From contig CALLRW010000026.1 in the NCBI GenBank assembly GCA_938014215.1, forward strand, positions 1 through 5,335: DNA of 5,335 bases. Direction: 5' to 3'. Under the pieces are notes generated by a model. That model was not told where the DNA came from, made no database searches, and saw only the letters and a list, made by a program, of their open reading frames with translations. The position numbers and the translations under genes were made by a program. Each line of letters begins with the position of its first letter. The stretch's first letter is position 1. This stretch comes from an uncultured Alistipes sp. Its GTDB lineage: Bacteria > Bacteroidota > Bacteroidia > Bacteroidales > Rikenellaceae. Of the stretch, positions 1-5,335 are shown one piece after another.

Positions 1-76
1 TGCCGTGGTCAACGTGACCGATGGTGCCGATGTTAACATGCGGCTTAGAACGGTCAAATTTTGCCTTTTCAGCCAT
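1..76 (-). CDS. tuf: Elongation factor Tu, N-terminal fragment (cut by the window edge)
   Basis: EF-Tu is the GTPase that carries aminoacyl-tRNA to the ribosomal A site. Only the first 25 codons are in the window. They read MAEKAKFDRSKPHVNIGTIG followed by HVDHG, which is the EF-Tu N-terminus leading into the P-loop (GHVDHGKT), cut just before its Lys-Thr. The ATG at 76-74 is fixed by homology and by a GGGAGG ribosome binding site at 90-85, eight bases upstream. The gene follows fusA in the same direction, as in the str operons of many bacteria, and has its own promoter upstream (181-153). The rest of the gene lies outside, so integrity cannot be judged. Identity is nearly certain from the motif and the position. 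Confidence 0.97.
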   Translation of the reverse strand, partial: MAEKAKFDRSKPHVNIGTIGHVDHG

Positions 77-152
77 TGGAATATCCTCCCTTTATAATCG
101 GATTGAATTTGGTTACAACAGTCCTGCAAACACAGAATTGCATTGCAAAACT

Positions 153-181
153 ATTCTACTAGATTCAGCCTGTAAAATCAA
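153..181 (-). promoter_or_regulatory. Predicted sigma-A promoter of tuf
   Basis: On the minus strand a -35 box TTGATT (181-176) is followed by a 17-base spacer and a -10 box TAGAAT (158-153). Each hexamer has two mismatches or fewer to consensus, and the spacing is ideal. Transcription would begin near 147-145 and give a leader of about 70 bases before the tuf ATG. The -35 box lies inside the inverted repeat 169-194. Extra expression of tuf apart from the rest of the str operon is known in other bacteria, which fits the high demand for EF-Tu. That this promoter is used here is inference. Confidence 0.68.
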
Positions 182-194
182 GTGTTTTTACAGG
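169..194 (-). repeat. Perfect 9-bp inverted repeat overlapping the tuf -35 box
   Basis: The arms CCTGTAAAA (169-177) and TTTTACAGG (186-194) are exact complements around an 8-base loop. In RNA read through from fusA this forms a hairpin. On the minus strand the second arm is followed by CTGAATC with no U-tract, so it does not look like a simple terminator. As DNA it spans the -35 box of the predicted tuf promoter. It could be an operator, an mRNA 3'-end stabiliser for fusA, or half of a tandem terminator with 196-229. Confidence 0.55.
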
Positions 195-195
195 A

Positions 196-229
196 AATTT
201 TGCCGGAGCTACACCACCCCGGCAAAATT
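196..229 (-). terminator. Hairpin downstream of fusA, possible weak terminator
   Basis: The arms AATTTTGCCGG (196-206) and CCGGCAAAATT (219-229) make a perfect 11-bp stem that begins 19 bases after the fusA stop codon. In minus-strand RNA two G-U pairs and one G-C pair extend it inward to about 14 bp, with a 6-base loop. The stem is preceded by an A-rich run but followed only by a short UCC stretch, so termination of fusA transcripts would probably be partial. On the plus strand the same stem is followed by C and then six T, a better terminator shape in that direction, though there is no plus-strand gene to stop. It may set a partial boundary between fusA and tuf. Confidence 0.4.
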
Positions 230-248
230 CTTTTTTAATTTAAGGCAA

Positions 249-2375
249 TCAAGCCTTGGTACGGCCAGCAATGATCTGGTCGGCAATATTCTTGGGCACC
301 GGCTCGTAGTGAGACGGCTCCATGACATACTGACCACGGCCCTGCGTCTTGGAACGCAGGTCGGTTGCGTAGCCGAACATCTGAGCCAGAGGAACGAAAG
401 CGTTGACACGCTGGGTGCCAGCCATAGCTTCCATACCCTGAATCTGGCCGCGGCGAGCATTCAGGTCGCCGATGACATCGCCCAGATACTCATCGGGAAC
501 GATAACAGCAACCTTCATGATAGGCTCGGTGATGATAGGATCAGCCTTGCGCATAGCATCCTTGAACGCCATAGAACCAGCGATGGAGAAGGCCATTTCA
601 GAGGAGTCGACCTCGTGATAAGAACCATCCCACAGGGTGACCTTGACGTCAACGACAGGATAGCCAGCCAGAACGCCGGACTTCATAGCACCCTGAATAC
701 CGTTGTCGATAGCAGGGATGTATTCCTTCGGGATCGCGCCGCCAACGATGGCGTTGACGAACTCGTAACCCTTACCGGGCTCATTGGGCTCGATCTTGAT
801 CTTAACGTGACCATACTGGCCCTTACCACCGGACTGACGAGCGTACTTGGTCTCCTGATTGGCCTCCTTGCGGATGGTCTCACGGTAAGCGACCTGAGGT
901 GCGCCGACATTTGCCTCGACCTTGAACTCACGCAGCAGACGGTCGACGATGATCTCCAGATGGAGCTCGCCCATACCTGCGATGATGGTCTGGCCAGTCT
1001 CTTCGTCGGTGTAGGTCTTGAAGGTCGGATCCTCTTCGGCCAGCTTTGCCAGCGCGATGCCCATCTTCTCGTTGCCAGCCTTGGTCTTCGGCTCGATGGC
1101 GACGCGGATAACGGGCTCAGGGAACTTCATGGACTCCAGAATGATGGGATGATCCTCATCACACAGAGTATCACCAGTGGTGGTGTTCTTCAGACCGACA
1201 ACGGCAGCGATATCACCTGCGTAGCAGCAGTCGATATCCTTGCGGTGGTTGGAGTGCATCTGCAGGATGCGGCCCATACGCTCCTTGTTGTCCTTCACGG
1301 AGTTGTAGACGGTAGTACCAGCCTCAACCTTACCGGAGTAAACACGGAAGTATGCCAGCTTACCAACGAACGGGTCGGTAGCGATCTTGAAGGCCAGAGC
1401 GGCGAAGGGAGCGTCGTCGGAAGACGGACGGGTCTCCTGCTCTTCGGTCTCCGGGTTCACGCCCTTGATGTCCTCGACGTCGGTCGGGGCGGGCATATAG
1501 TCAACGATCGCATCCAGCAGCTTCTGAACGCCGCGGTTCTTGTAGGAAGAACCACAGACCACGGGCACCAGAGTGTTGGCGATGGTCTCCTTACGGATGG
1601 CCGCCTTCAGCTCTTCGCGAGTGATCTCCTCGCCCTCCAGATACTTCTCCATCAGGACTTCGTCGTTCTCGGCAACAGCCTCAATGAGGATGTTGCGATA
1701 CTCCTCAGCCTGCTCGACCATATCTTCGGGGATGGGCTCAGTGCGCATATCATTGCCCATGTCGTCGTAGTAGACCTCAGCGTTCATGTCGACGAGGTCA
1801 ACGATACCGCGGAAGGTATCTTCCTGACCGATCGGCAGCTGGATGGCCACGCCGTTGGCGTGCAGACGATCATGCAGCATCTTGATGCAGCGGAAGAAGT
1901 CAGCACCCATGGTGTCCATCTTGTTGACGTACACCATACGGGGGACTTTGTATTCATCAGCCTGACGCCAAACGGTCTCAGACTGAGGCTCGACACCACC
2001 CTTTGCGGCCAGAACGGTCACAGAACCGTCCAGAACACGCAGAGAACGCTGAACCTCAACAGTGAAGTCAACGTGGCCCGGAGTGTCGATAATGTTGATG
2101 CGGTGACGATTCTTCTTGAACGCGACCGGATCCTTCTGGGTCTCGGAGTGAGACCAGTAGCAGGTGGTAGCAGCGGAAGTGATGGTGATACCACGCTCCT
2201 GCTCCTGAACCATCCAGTCCATCGTGGCGCCGCCATCGTGGACCTCACCGATCTTATGGTTGATACCGGTGTAGTACAGGATACGCTCGGTAGTGGTCGT
2301 CTTGCCGGCATCGATATGAGCCATAATGCCGATATTTCTCGTCATCTGAAGAGAAACTTCTCTGGGAGTAGCCAT
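249..2375 (-). CDS. fusA: Elongation factor G (translocation GTPase)
   Basis: EF-G uses GTP to move tRNA and mRNA through the ribosome after peptide bond formation, and with RRF it helps split post-termination ribosomes. The 708-residue protein is complete. GTPase motifs are all visible: P-loop AHIDAGKT (19-26), switch I RGITIT (61-66), DTPGH (97-101), NKMD (151-154) and the G5 region CGSSYKN (274-280). Domain II begins near residue 300, domain III includes GMGELHLEI (467-475), domain IV carries SGGKGQYGHV (515-524), and domain V has EPIMKV (617-622) and the RRGQIQGME segment. It is longer than the roughly 690 residues of Bacillus EF-G, mainly through extra residues at about 72-90, between switch I and DTPGH. 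The ATG at 2375 is supported by an AGGAGG site (2389-2384) eight bases upstream. It starts 24 bases after the rpsG stop, so the two are almost certainly co-transcribed. The stop is TGA. Confidence 0.99.
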   Translation of the reverse strand: MATPREVSLQMTRNIGIMAHIDAGKTTTTERILYYTGINHKIGEVHDGGATMDWMVQEQERGITITSAATTCYWSHSETQKDPVAFKKNRHRINIIDTPGHVDFTVEVQRSLRVLDGSVTVLAAKGGVEPQSETVWRQADEYKVPRMVYVNKMDTMGADFFRCIKMLHDRLHANGVAIQLPIGQEDTFRGIVDLVDMNAEVYYDDMGNDMRTEPIPEDMVEQAEEYRNILIEAVAENDEVLMEKYLEGEEITREELKAAIRKETIANTLVPVVCGSSYKNRGVQKLLDAIVDYMPAPTDVEDIKGVNPETEEQETRPSSDDAPFAALAFKIATDPFVGKLAYFRVYSGKVEAGTTVYNSVKDNKERMGRILQMHSNHRKDIDCCYAGDIAAVVGLKNTTTGDTLCDEDHPIILESMKFPEPVIRVAIEPKTKAGNEKMGIALAKLAEEDPTFKTYTDEETGQTIIAGMGELHLEIIVDRLLREFKVEANVGAPQVAYRETIRKEANQETKYARQSGGKGQYGHVKIKIEPNEPGKGYEFVNAIVGGAIPKEYIPAIDNGIQGAMKSGVLAGYPVVDVKVTLWDGSYHEVDSSEMAFSIAGSMAFKDAMRKADPIITEPIMKVAVIVPDEYLGDVIGDLNARRGQIQGMEAMAGTQRVNAFVPLAQMFGYATDLRSKTQGRGQYVMEPSHYEPVPKNIADQIIAGRTKA

Positions 2376-2399
2376 GAAATTAACCTCCTACAGAACAGA

Positions 2400-2870
2400 T
2401 CAATAACGGAAATGAGCGAAAGCCTTGTTGGCCTCGGCCATCTTGTGGGTATCCTCGCGCTTCTTCACGGCGTTACCAGTGTTGTTGGCAGCATCCATGA
2501 TCTCGGCAGCCAGACGCTGAGCCATGGTCTTCTCACCACGGCTGCGGCTGTAAGCGGTCAACCAACGCAGACCCAGAGTCTCGCGGCGGGCGGGGCTGAC
2601 TTCCAGAGGAACCTGATAGTTTGCACCACCGACACGGCGGGTCTTGCACTCGAGGCTGGGCATGATGTTCTCCATTGCCTTCTCGAAAGTTTCCAGAGGA
2701 TCGTTGCCGGTCTTCTCCTGAATCATGGAGAAAGCCTCGTAAACGATCTTCTGAGCGACGCCCTTCTTGCCATCCAGCATCACGCTGTTGACCAGACGGG
2801 TGACCATCTTGGAATTGTAAATAGGATCAGCTAAGACATCGCGCTTAGCAATGTTACCTCTTCTAGGCAT
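2400..2870 (-). CDS. rpsG: 30S ribosomal protein S7
   Basis: S7 is a primary 16S rRNA binding protein that nucleates assembly of the 30S head and lies by the E site and mRNA exit channel. The protein has 156 residues, the usual bacterial length. Family signatures include MPRRGNIAKRDVLADPIYNS at the N-terminus, RRVGGANYQVP (78-88), the TLGLRWL segment, RGEKTM, and the near-invariant C-terminal run AANNTGNAVKKREDTHKMAE followed by ANKAFAHFRY. I chose the ATG at 2870 because it gives the conserved MPRR start and sits eight bases after an AAGGAGG site. A GTG six codons upstream would place that site inside the gene. It follows rpsL after 164 bases and precedes fusA by 24. In E. coli S7 represses its own operon by binding the rpsL-rpsG spacer; whether that applies here is inference. 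The stop is TGA. Confidence 0.99.
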   Translation of the reverse strand: MPRRGNIAKRDVLADPIYNSKMVTRLVNSVMLDGKKGVAQKIVYEAFSMIQEKTGNDPLETFEKAMENIMPSLECKTRRVGGANYQVPLEVSPARRETLGLRWLTAYSRSRGEKTMAQRLAAEIMDAANNTGNAVKKREDTHKMAEANKAFAHFRY

Positions 2871-2878
2871 CTTTCTTC

Positions 2879-2885
2879 CCTCCTT
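2879..2885 (-). promoter_or_regulatory. Ribosome binding site of rpsG (decides the start)
   Basis: AAGGAGG on the minus strand lies eight bases before the ATG at 2870. It pairs strongly with the 16S rRNA 3' end. Its position rules out the longer in-frame reading from GTG at 2888, which would translate through this site and add six residues (starting MKEGRK) not seen in S7 proteins. Confidence 0.92.
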
Positions 2886-3034
2886 CACAGAATGATATCA
2901 TCGGTACTCGAAAGTAATAAAACTCCCGTTGTGTCACAAAGAGCTGACCTTACATAAACCGTTACCCTCCGCTCTTGAACAGCGGACTTGTTATTTATAT
3001 AATGGAAAGCCGTTTATGGCGGTTCGTTCCTCAA
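2886..3034 (-). promoter_or_regulatory. Structured rpsL-rpsG spacer, possible S7 or translational control region
   Basis: No gene is present. Just after the rpsL stop the RNA can form a small hairpin with arms GCC (3020-3018) and GGC (3011-3009) and loop AUAAAC, backed by an outer GAA/UUC pair of arms. A perfect 6-bp hairpin, TCCGCT/AGCGGA with a 7-base loop, lies at 2968-2986. The segment CATAAAC (3018-3012), mostly the first hairpin's loop, is complementary to GTTTATG (2959-2953), so a pseudoknot or an alternative long-range helix enclosing the second hairpin is possible. I see no convincing promoter: TTATATAA at 3002-2995 has no -35 partner at proper spacing. In E. coli the equivalent spacer binds S7. 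A similar role here is inference from position only. Confidence 0.4.
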
Positions 3035-3463
3035 TTACTTCTTTGCAGCACCGGCCTTAGGACGCTTTGCGCCGTACTTGGAGCGGGCCTGATTACGGCC
3101 TGCCACACCCTGAGTATCCAGGGTACCACGGATGATGTGGTAACGCACACCGGGCAGGTCCTTAACACGGCCGCCACGGATCAGCACGACGGAGTGCTCC
3201 TGCAGGTTATGGCCGATACCGGGAATGTAAGAGGTGACCTCGATACCATTCGTGAGGCGGACACGAGCAACCTTACGCAGAGCAGAGTTAGGCTTCTTCG
3301 GGGTCATGGTACGAACAGCGGTGCAGACACCACGCTTCTGGGGGCTGTTCAGATCAGAATACTGTTTCTTCTGAGAATTGTAGCTCTTCAGCAGTGCGGG
3401 AGCGGTGCTCTTGGTAGCCAGAACCTGACGGCCCTTGCGTACAAGCTGGTTAAAAGTAGGCAT
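3035..3463 (-). CDS. rpsL: 30S ribosomal protein S12
   Basis: S12 sits at the decoding centre of the 30S subunit and affects accuracy of tRNA selection; changes in it cause streptomycin resistance or dependence. The 142-residue protein is complete and carries PQKRGVCTAVRT (41-52), TPKKPNSALRKVARVRLTNG (54-73), GHNLQEHSVVLIRGGRVKDL (84-103) and a QARSKYGAKRP tail. Lys56 and Lys57 match the E. coli resistance positions 42 and 43 (mature numbering) and are wild type, as is Lys101 (E. coli 87/88 region). Asp102 in KDLPG is the residue methylthiolated by RimO in E. coli. About 13 extra residues before PQKRGVC, compared with E. coli, are typical of Gram-positive S12. The ATG at 3463 follows an AAGGAG site (3476-3471) by seven bases. 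It is the first gene of the str unit, after promoter 3577-3549. The stop is TAA. Confidence 0.99.
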   Translation of the reverse strand: MPTFNQLVRKGRQVLATKSTAPALLKSYNSQKKQYSDLNSPQKRGVCTAVRTMTPKKPNSALRKVARVRLTNGIEVTSYIPGIGHNLQEHSVVLIRGGRVKDLPGVRYHIIRGTLDTQGVAGRNQARSKYGAKRPKAGAAKK

Positions 3464-3543
3464 TTTGTTTCTCCTTTCTTAATGATGAACATCGGATTCT
3501 TTCCGACTTTTTTGCCACACTTCCCCTACAGGGACGCGCAACA
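3464..3543 (-). promoter_or_regulatory. 5' leader of the rpsL mRNA
   Basis: This stretch runs from the predicted start of transcription (about 3543-3541) to the rpsL ATG and includes the AAGGAG site at 3476-3471. It holds two small hairpins: TCCC/GGGA around 3520-3535, and TCGGA/TCCGA with a 5-base loop at 3492-3506. Neither has a U-tract, so there is no sign of an attenuator. I recognise no riboswitch or r-protein binding motif in it. The leader extent depends on the promoter call. Confidence 0.5.
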
Positions 3544-3548
3544 GTTAT

Positions 3549-3577
3549 ATAATACTCGTTCTGATTCGGAATGTCAA
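3549..3577 (-). promoter_or_regulatory. Predicted strong sigma-A promoter of the str operon (rpsL-rpsG-fusA)
   Basis: On the minus strand TTGACA (3577-3572) is a perfect -35 box, followed by a 17-base spacer and TATTAT (3554-3549), one mismatch from the consensus -10. The DNA upstream of the -35 box (about 3606-3580) is rich in A and T tracts and could act as an UP element for the alpha subunits. It lies directly after the rpoC terminator and 86 bases before the rpsL ATG. The near-consensus match and the highly expressed genes downstream make this a confident prediction, although the start of transcription itself is not shown. Confidence 0.87.
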
Positions 3578-3607
3578 CAGTTTTTCCAGAAAAAATTGCA
3601 ATTATTC

Positions 3608-3645
3608 AAAAAACCGCCCCGCAGGAGCATTCTCCCGCGGGGCGG
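3608..3645 (-). terminator. Strong intrinsic terminator of rpoC
   Basis: On the minus strand CCGCCCCGC pairs with GCGGGGCGG, and the stem continues through one G-U and four more pairs (GGAG/CTCC) to a 4-base AATG loop, about 14 bp in all and very GC-rich. It is followed at once by six T (3613-3608). This is a textbook Rho-independent terminator 34 bases after the rpoC stop codon. It should end most rpoBC transcripts before the str operon promoter. Confidence 0.95.
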
Positions 3646-3679
3646 CATTGCGTTTATGGAATTTTCAGCCCGTCAGCAC

Positions 3680-5335
3680 TTACTGCTGGTTTGCAGCAGC
3701 CAGCTCAGCAGCAACAGCCTCGTCGCGCTCAGCCTCACGGCGCTTCAGATCCTCGCGGACTTCCGGGAGACCGGTACCGGCCGGGATCAGCTTACCGATG
3801 ATGACGTTCTCCTTCAGGCCAGCCAGCGGATCGACCTTGCCCTTGATGGCGGCTTCGGTCAGCACGCGGGTCGTCTCTTGGAAGGAAGCGGCAGACAGGA
3901 AGGACTCGTTTGCCAGAGCAGCCTTCGTGATGCCCAGCAGCACCTGCTGATACTCGACCAGCTTGATGCCCTCTTCGCCAGCGTCGATACGCTTCTGGAG
4001 CTCGGCATTGATGTTCTCAACTTCGAGGCGGTTGGCCAGCGCGCCGCCGATCAGGTCGGAAGAACCGGAGTCGGTCACGCGGACCTTGCGGCACATCTGG
4101 CGGACGATGACTTCGATATGCTTATCGTTGATCTCAACGCCCTGCAGACGGTAGACCTTCTGGACCTCGCTGATCAGGTAGTTCTGCACATCGCTCAGGC
4201 CCTTGATGGCCAGAATATCCTGCGGATACAGGACACCCTCGCGGGTGATGACGTCGCCCTTCTCCACACGGTCGCCGGGCATGACCCGTGCATGCTGGGT
4301 GAACGGGATGGAGTAGCTCTTGACGACCTCGGCGCCGCTCTCATCGTGGCCGGTGACCTTGATGACGACATTCTTCTTGGTATCGTCCTGAGAGACGACA
4401 CCGGAGATCTCGCTCATGATGGCCATGCTCTTGGGGCGGCGGCTCTCGAACAGCTCCTCAACACGGGGAAGACCCTGCGTAATATCCTCTGCCGATGCGA
4501 TACCGCCGGTATGGAAGGTACGCATGGTCAGCTGAGTACCGGGCTCACCGATGGACTCTGCTGCGATGACGCCGATGGACTCGCCCAGCTGGACGGGCTC
4601 ACCGTTTGCCATATCGCTGCCGTAGCAGTGTGCGCAGACGCCGACTTTTGCACGGCAGGTCAGCAGGCTGCGGATCTTCAGCTTGGTGATGCCGGCAGCC
4701 TCAATGTCGTTGGCATCGTACAGGTCGATCATCTTGCCTTCGGGCACGATGACGTCGCCGGTGACGGGGTTGACCACGTCGCCCACGGCATAACGGCCAA
4801 TGATACGCTCACGGAAGCTCTCGATCTTCTCTTTGCCCTCGTGGATCTCGGAGACCCACAGGCCGTCGGTGGTGCCGCAGTCGATCTCACGGACGATGAC
4901 TTCCTGAGAGACATCGACCATGCGGCGGGTCAGATAACCGGAGTCGGCGGTACGCAGAGCGGTATCGGCCAGACCCTTACGAGCACCACGCGCAGAAACG
5001 AAGTACTCCAAGATGTTCAGACCTTCACGGTAGTTGGCACGAATGGGCATCTCGATGGTCTTACCGGCGGTGTTTGCCAGCAGACCACGCATGCCGGCCA
5101 GCTGCTTGATCTGGTTCATAGAACCACGCGCACCGGAGTCTGCCATCATGAAGATCTCGTTGTCCTTGGGCAGGTTTGCTGCCAGAGCCTTGGAGACCTT
5201 GTCGGTGGTTGCCTGCCAGATGTTGATGGTCTGGGTGTAGCGCTCGTTCTCGGAGATCAGGCCGCGGTTGAACAGCTTGTTGACCTGAGAGACCTGCTTG
5301 TCGGCGTCGGCGATCAGCTCGTCCTTCTGGGGCGG
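3680..5335 (-). CDS. rpoC: DNA-directed RNA polymerase subunit beta', C-terminal part (cut by the window edge)
   Basis: Beta' is one of the two catalytic subunits of RNA polymerase. The last 551 residues are present, reading in frame from the right edge (PPQKDELIADADKQ...) to TAA at 3682-3680. The catalytic NADFDGD loop and the N-terminal zinc site lie outside. Visible are SGARGSMNQIKQLAGMRG, the bridge helix with GARKGLADTALRTADSGYLT (about residues 116-135 of this fragment), and the second zinc site: Cys153 in DCGT, then Cys227, Cys234 and Cys237 in the CRAKVGVCAHC segment. The trigger loop contains IGEPGTQLTMRTFHTGG (262-278), with Met271, Arg272 and His275 at the positions that contact NTP. 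The trigger loop continues directly into ASAEDITQGLPRVEELFESR, so the SI3 insertion of Proteobacteria is missing, which fits a Gram-positive origin. The C-terminal tail is rich in Glu and Ala and ends AAANQQ. A strong terminator follows. Confidence 0.98.
   Translation of the reverse strand, partial: PPQKDELIADADKQVSQVNKLFNRGLISENERYTQTINIWQATTDKVSKALAANLPKDNEIFMMADSGARGSMNQIKQLAGMRGLLANTAGKTIEMPIRANYREGLNILEYFVSARGARKGLADTALRTADSGYLTRRMVDVSQEVIVREIDCGTTDGLWVSEIHEGKEKIESFRERIIGRYAVGDVVNPVTGDVIVPEGKMIDLYDANDIEAAGITKLKIRSLLTCRAKVGVCAHCYGSDMANGEPVQLGESIGVIAAESIGEPGTQLTMRTFHTGGIASAEDITQGLPRVEELFESRRPKSMAIMSEISGVVSQDDTKKNVVIKVTGHDESGAEVVKSYSIPFTQHARVMPGDRVEKGDVITREGVLYPQDILAIKGLSDVQNYLISEVQKVYRLQGVEINDKHIEVIVRQMCRKVRVTDSGSSDLIGGALANRLEVENINAELQKRIDAGEEGIKLVEYQQVLLGITKAALANESFLSAASFQETTRVLTEAAIKGKVDPLAGLKENVIIGKLIPAGTGLPEVREDLKRREAERDEAVAAELAAANQQ

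Noticed and set aside
91..118. A second tuf promoter, TTGTAA (118-113), 16 bases, TATAAA (96-91).
   Set aside because: Its start point would fall in or after the GGGAGG ribosome binding site, leaving a message without a usable leader. The promoter at 181-153 is better placed.
21..2834. A 937-codon open frame on the plus strand, antisense to tuf, fusA and rpsG.
   Set aside because: It is in exact codon register with fusA and rpsG, which happen to share a frame. Stops on the plus strand would need TTA, CTA or TCA codons in those genes, and these highly expressed genes avoid them. The translation resembles no protein family, there is no ribosome binding site, and the minus-strand proteins are fully recognisable.
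2400..2888. A longer rpsG reading from GTG at 2888.
   Set aside because: It would place the AAGGAGG ribosome binding site inside the gene and add MKEGRK before the conserved MPRR start of S7.
2892..2939. Small palindromes ATGATATCAT (2892-2901) and TTGTGTCACAA (2929-2939).
   Set aside because: They are short, AT-rich or too tight to fold as RNA hairpins, and no promoter is near them.
2995..3002. TTATATAA as a -10 box for a separate rpsG promoter.
   Set aside because: No sequence like TTGACA lies 16-18 bases upstream on the minus strand.
3370..3522. Short leader reading frames before rpsL: a 13-codon frame from GTG and a 31-codon frame from ATG that overlaps the rpsL start.
   Set aside because: Neither has a well-spaced ribosome binding site, and no regulatory peptide pattern such as a codon run is visible.
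3011..3659. The 9-mer CGTTTATGG occurs at 3011-3019 and 3651-3659, each shortly after a stop codon (rpsL and rpoC).
   Set aside because: A single pair of 9-base matches without flanking similarity is likely to be chance, and the contexts differ (RNA hairpin loop versus plain sequence before a terminator).
3571..3801. A plus-strand open frame across the rpoC terminator and the str promoter region, and further plus-strand frames within rpoC.
   Set aside because: They overlap clear regulatory signals or a conserved gene, have low-complexity translations (runs of Gln, Ser, Arg and Ala) and no ribosome binding sites.

Overview
The window is a housekeeping locus of a Gram-positive bacterium, read entirely from the minus strand. 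In transcription order it holds the 3' part of rpoC (RNA polymerase beta'), then rpsL (S12), rpsG (S7), fusA (EF-G) and the first 25 codons of tuf (EF-Tu). This is the classic rpoBC-str arrangement. Three traits point to class Clostridia: a beta' trigger loop without the large proteobacterial insertion, an S12 with the extended Gram-positive N-terminal segment, and strong AGGAGG-type ribosome binding sites. The protein sequences and the fairly GC-rich coding DNA suggest the Oscillospiraceae/Ruminococcaceae (Faecalibacterium, Gemmiger or Subdoligranulum-like). The genus is recall-based inference and was not tested.

Layout from right to left (direction of transcription): rpoC occupies 5335-3680 and is cut by the window edge. 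The 216-base gap 3679-3464 holds a strong intrinsic terminator for rpoC, then a near-consensus sigma-A promoter (TTGACA, 17 bases, TATTAT) and a leader of about 80 bases for rpsL. rpsL is 3463-3035. A 164-base gap (3034-2871) has no gene but has foldable RNA structure and the rpsG ribosome binding site. rpsG is 2870-2400. fusA follows after only 24 bases (2375-249). The 172-base gap 248-77 holds two hairpins, a good promoter for tuf and a leader of about 70 bases. tuf starts at 76 and runs off the left edge.

The products work in gene expression: beta' in transcription, S12 and S7 in the 30S subunit (decoding centre and head), EF-G in translocation and EF-Tu in delivery of aminoacyl-tRNA. The sequence suggests three levels of control. 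The str genes are uncoupled from rpoBC by a terminator plus their own promoter. rpsG may be controlled through the structured rpsL-rpsG spacer. tuf can be transcribed separately from its own promoter. The L7Ae-family gene (rplGB/ybxF) that lies between rpoC and rpsL in Bacillus is absent here.

I found no mobile element, CRISPR array, tRNA, rRNA or unknown gene, and no sign of an undescribed system. The points worth a second look are regulatory structures in the three intergenic gaps and a small insertion in the EF-G GTPase domain.
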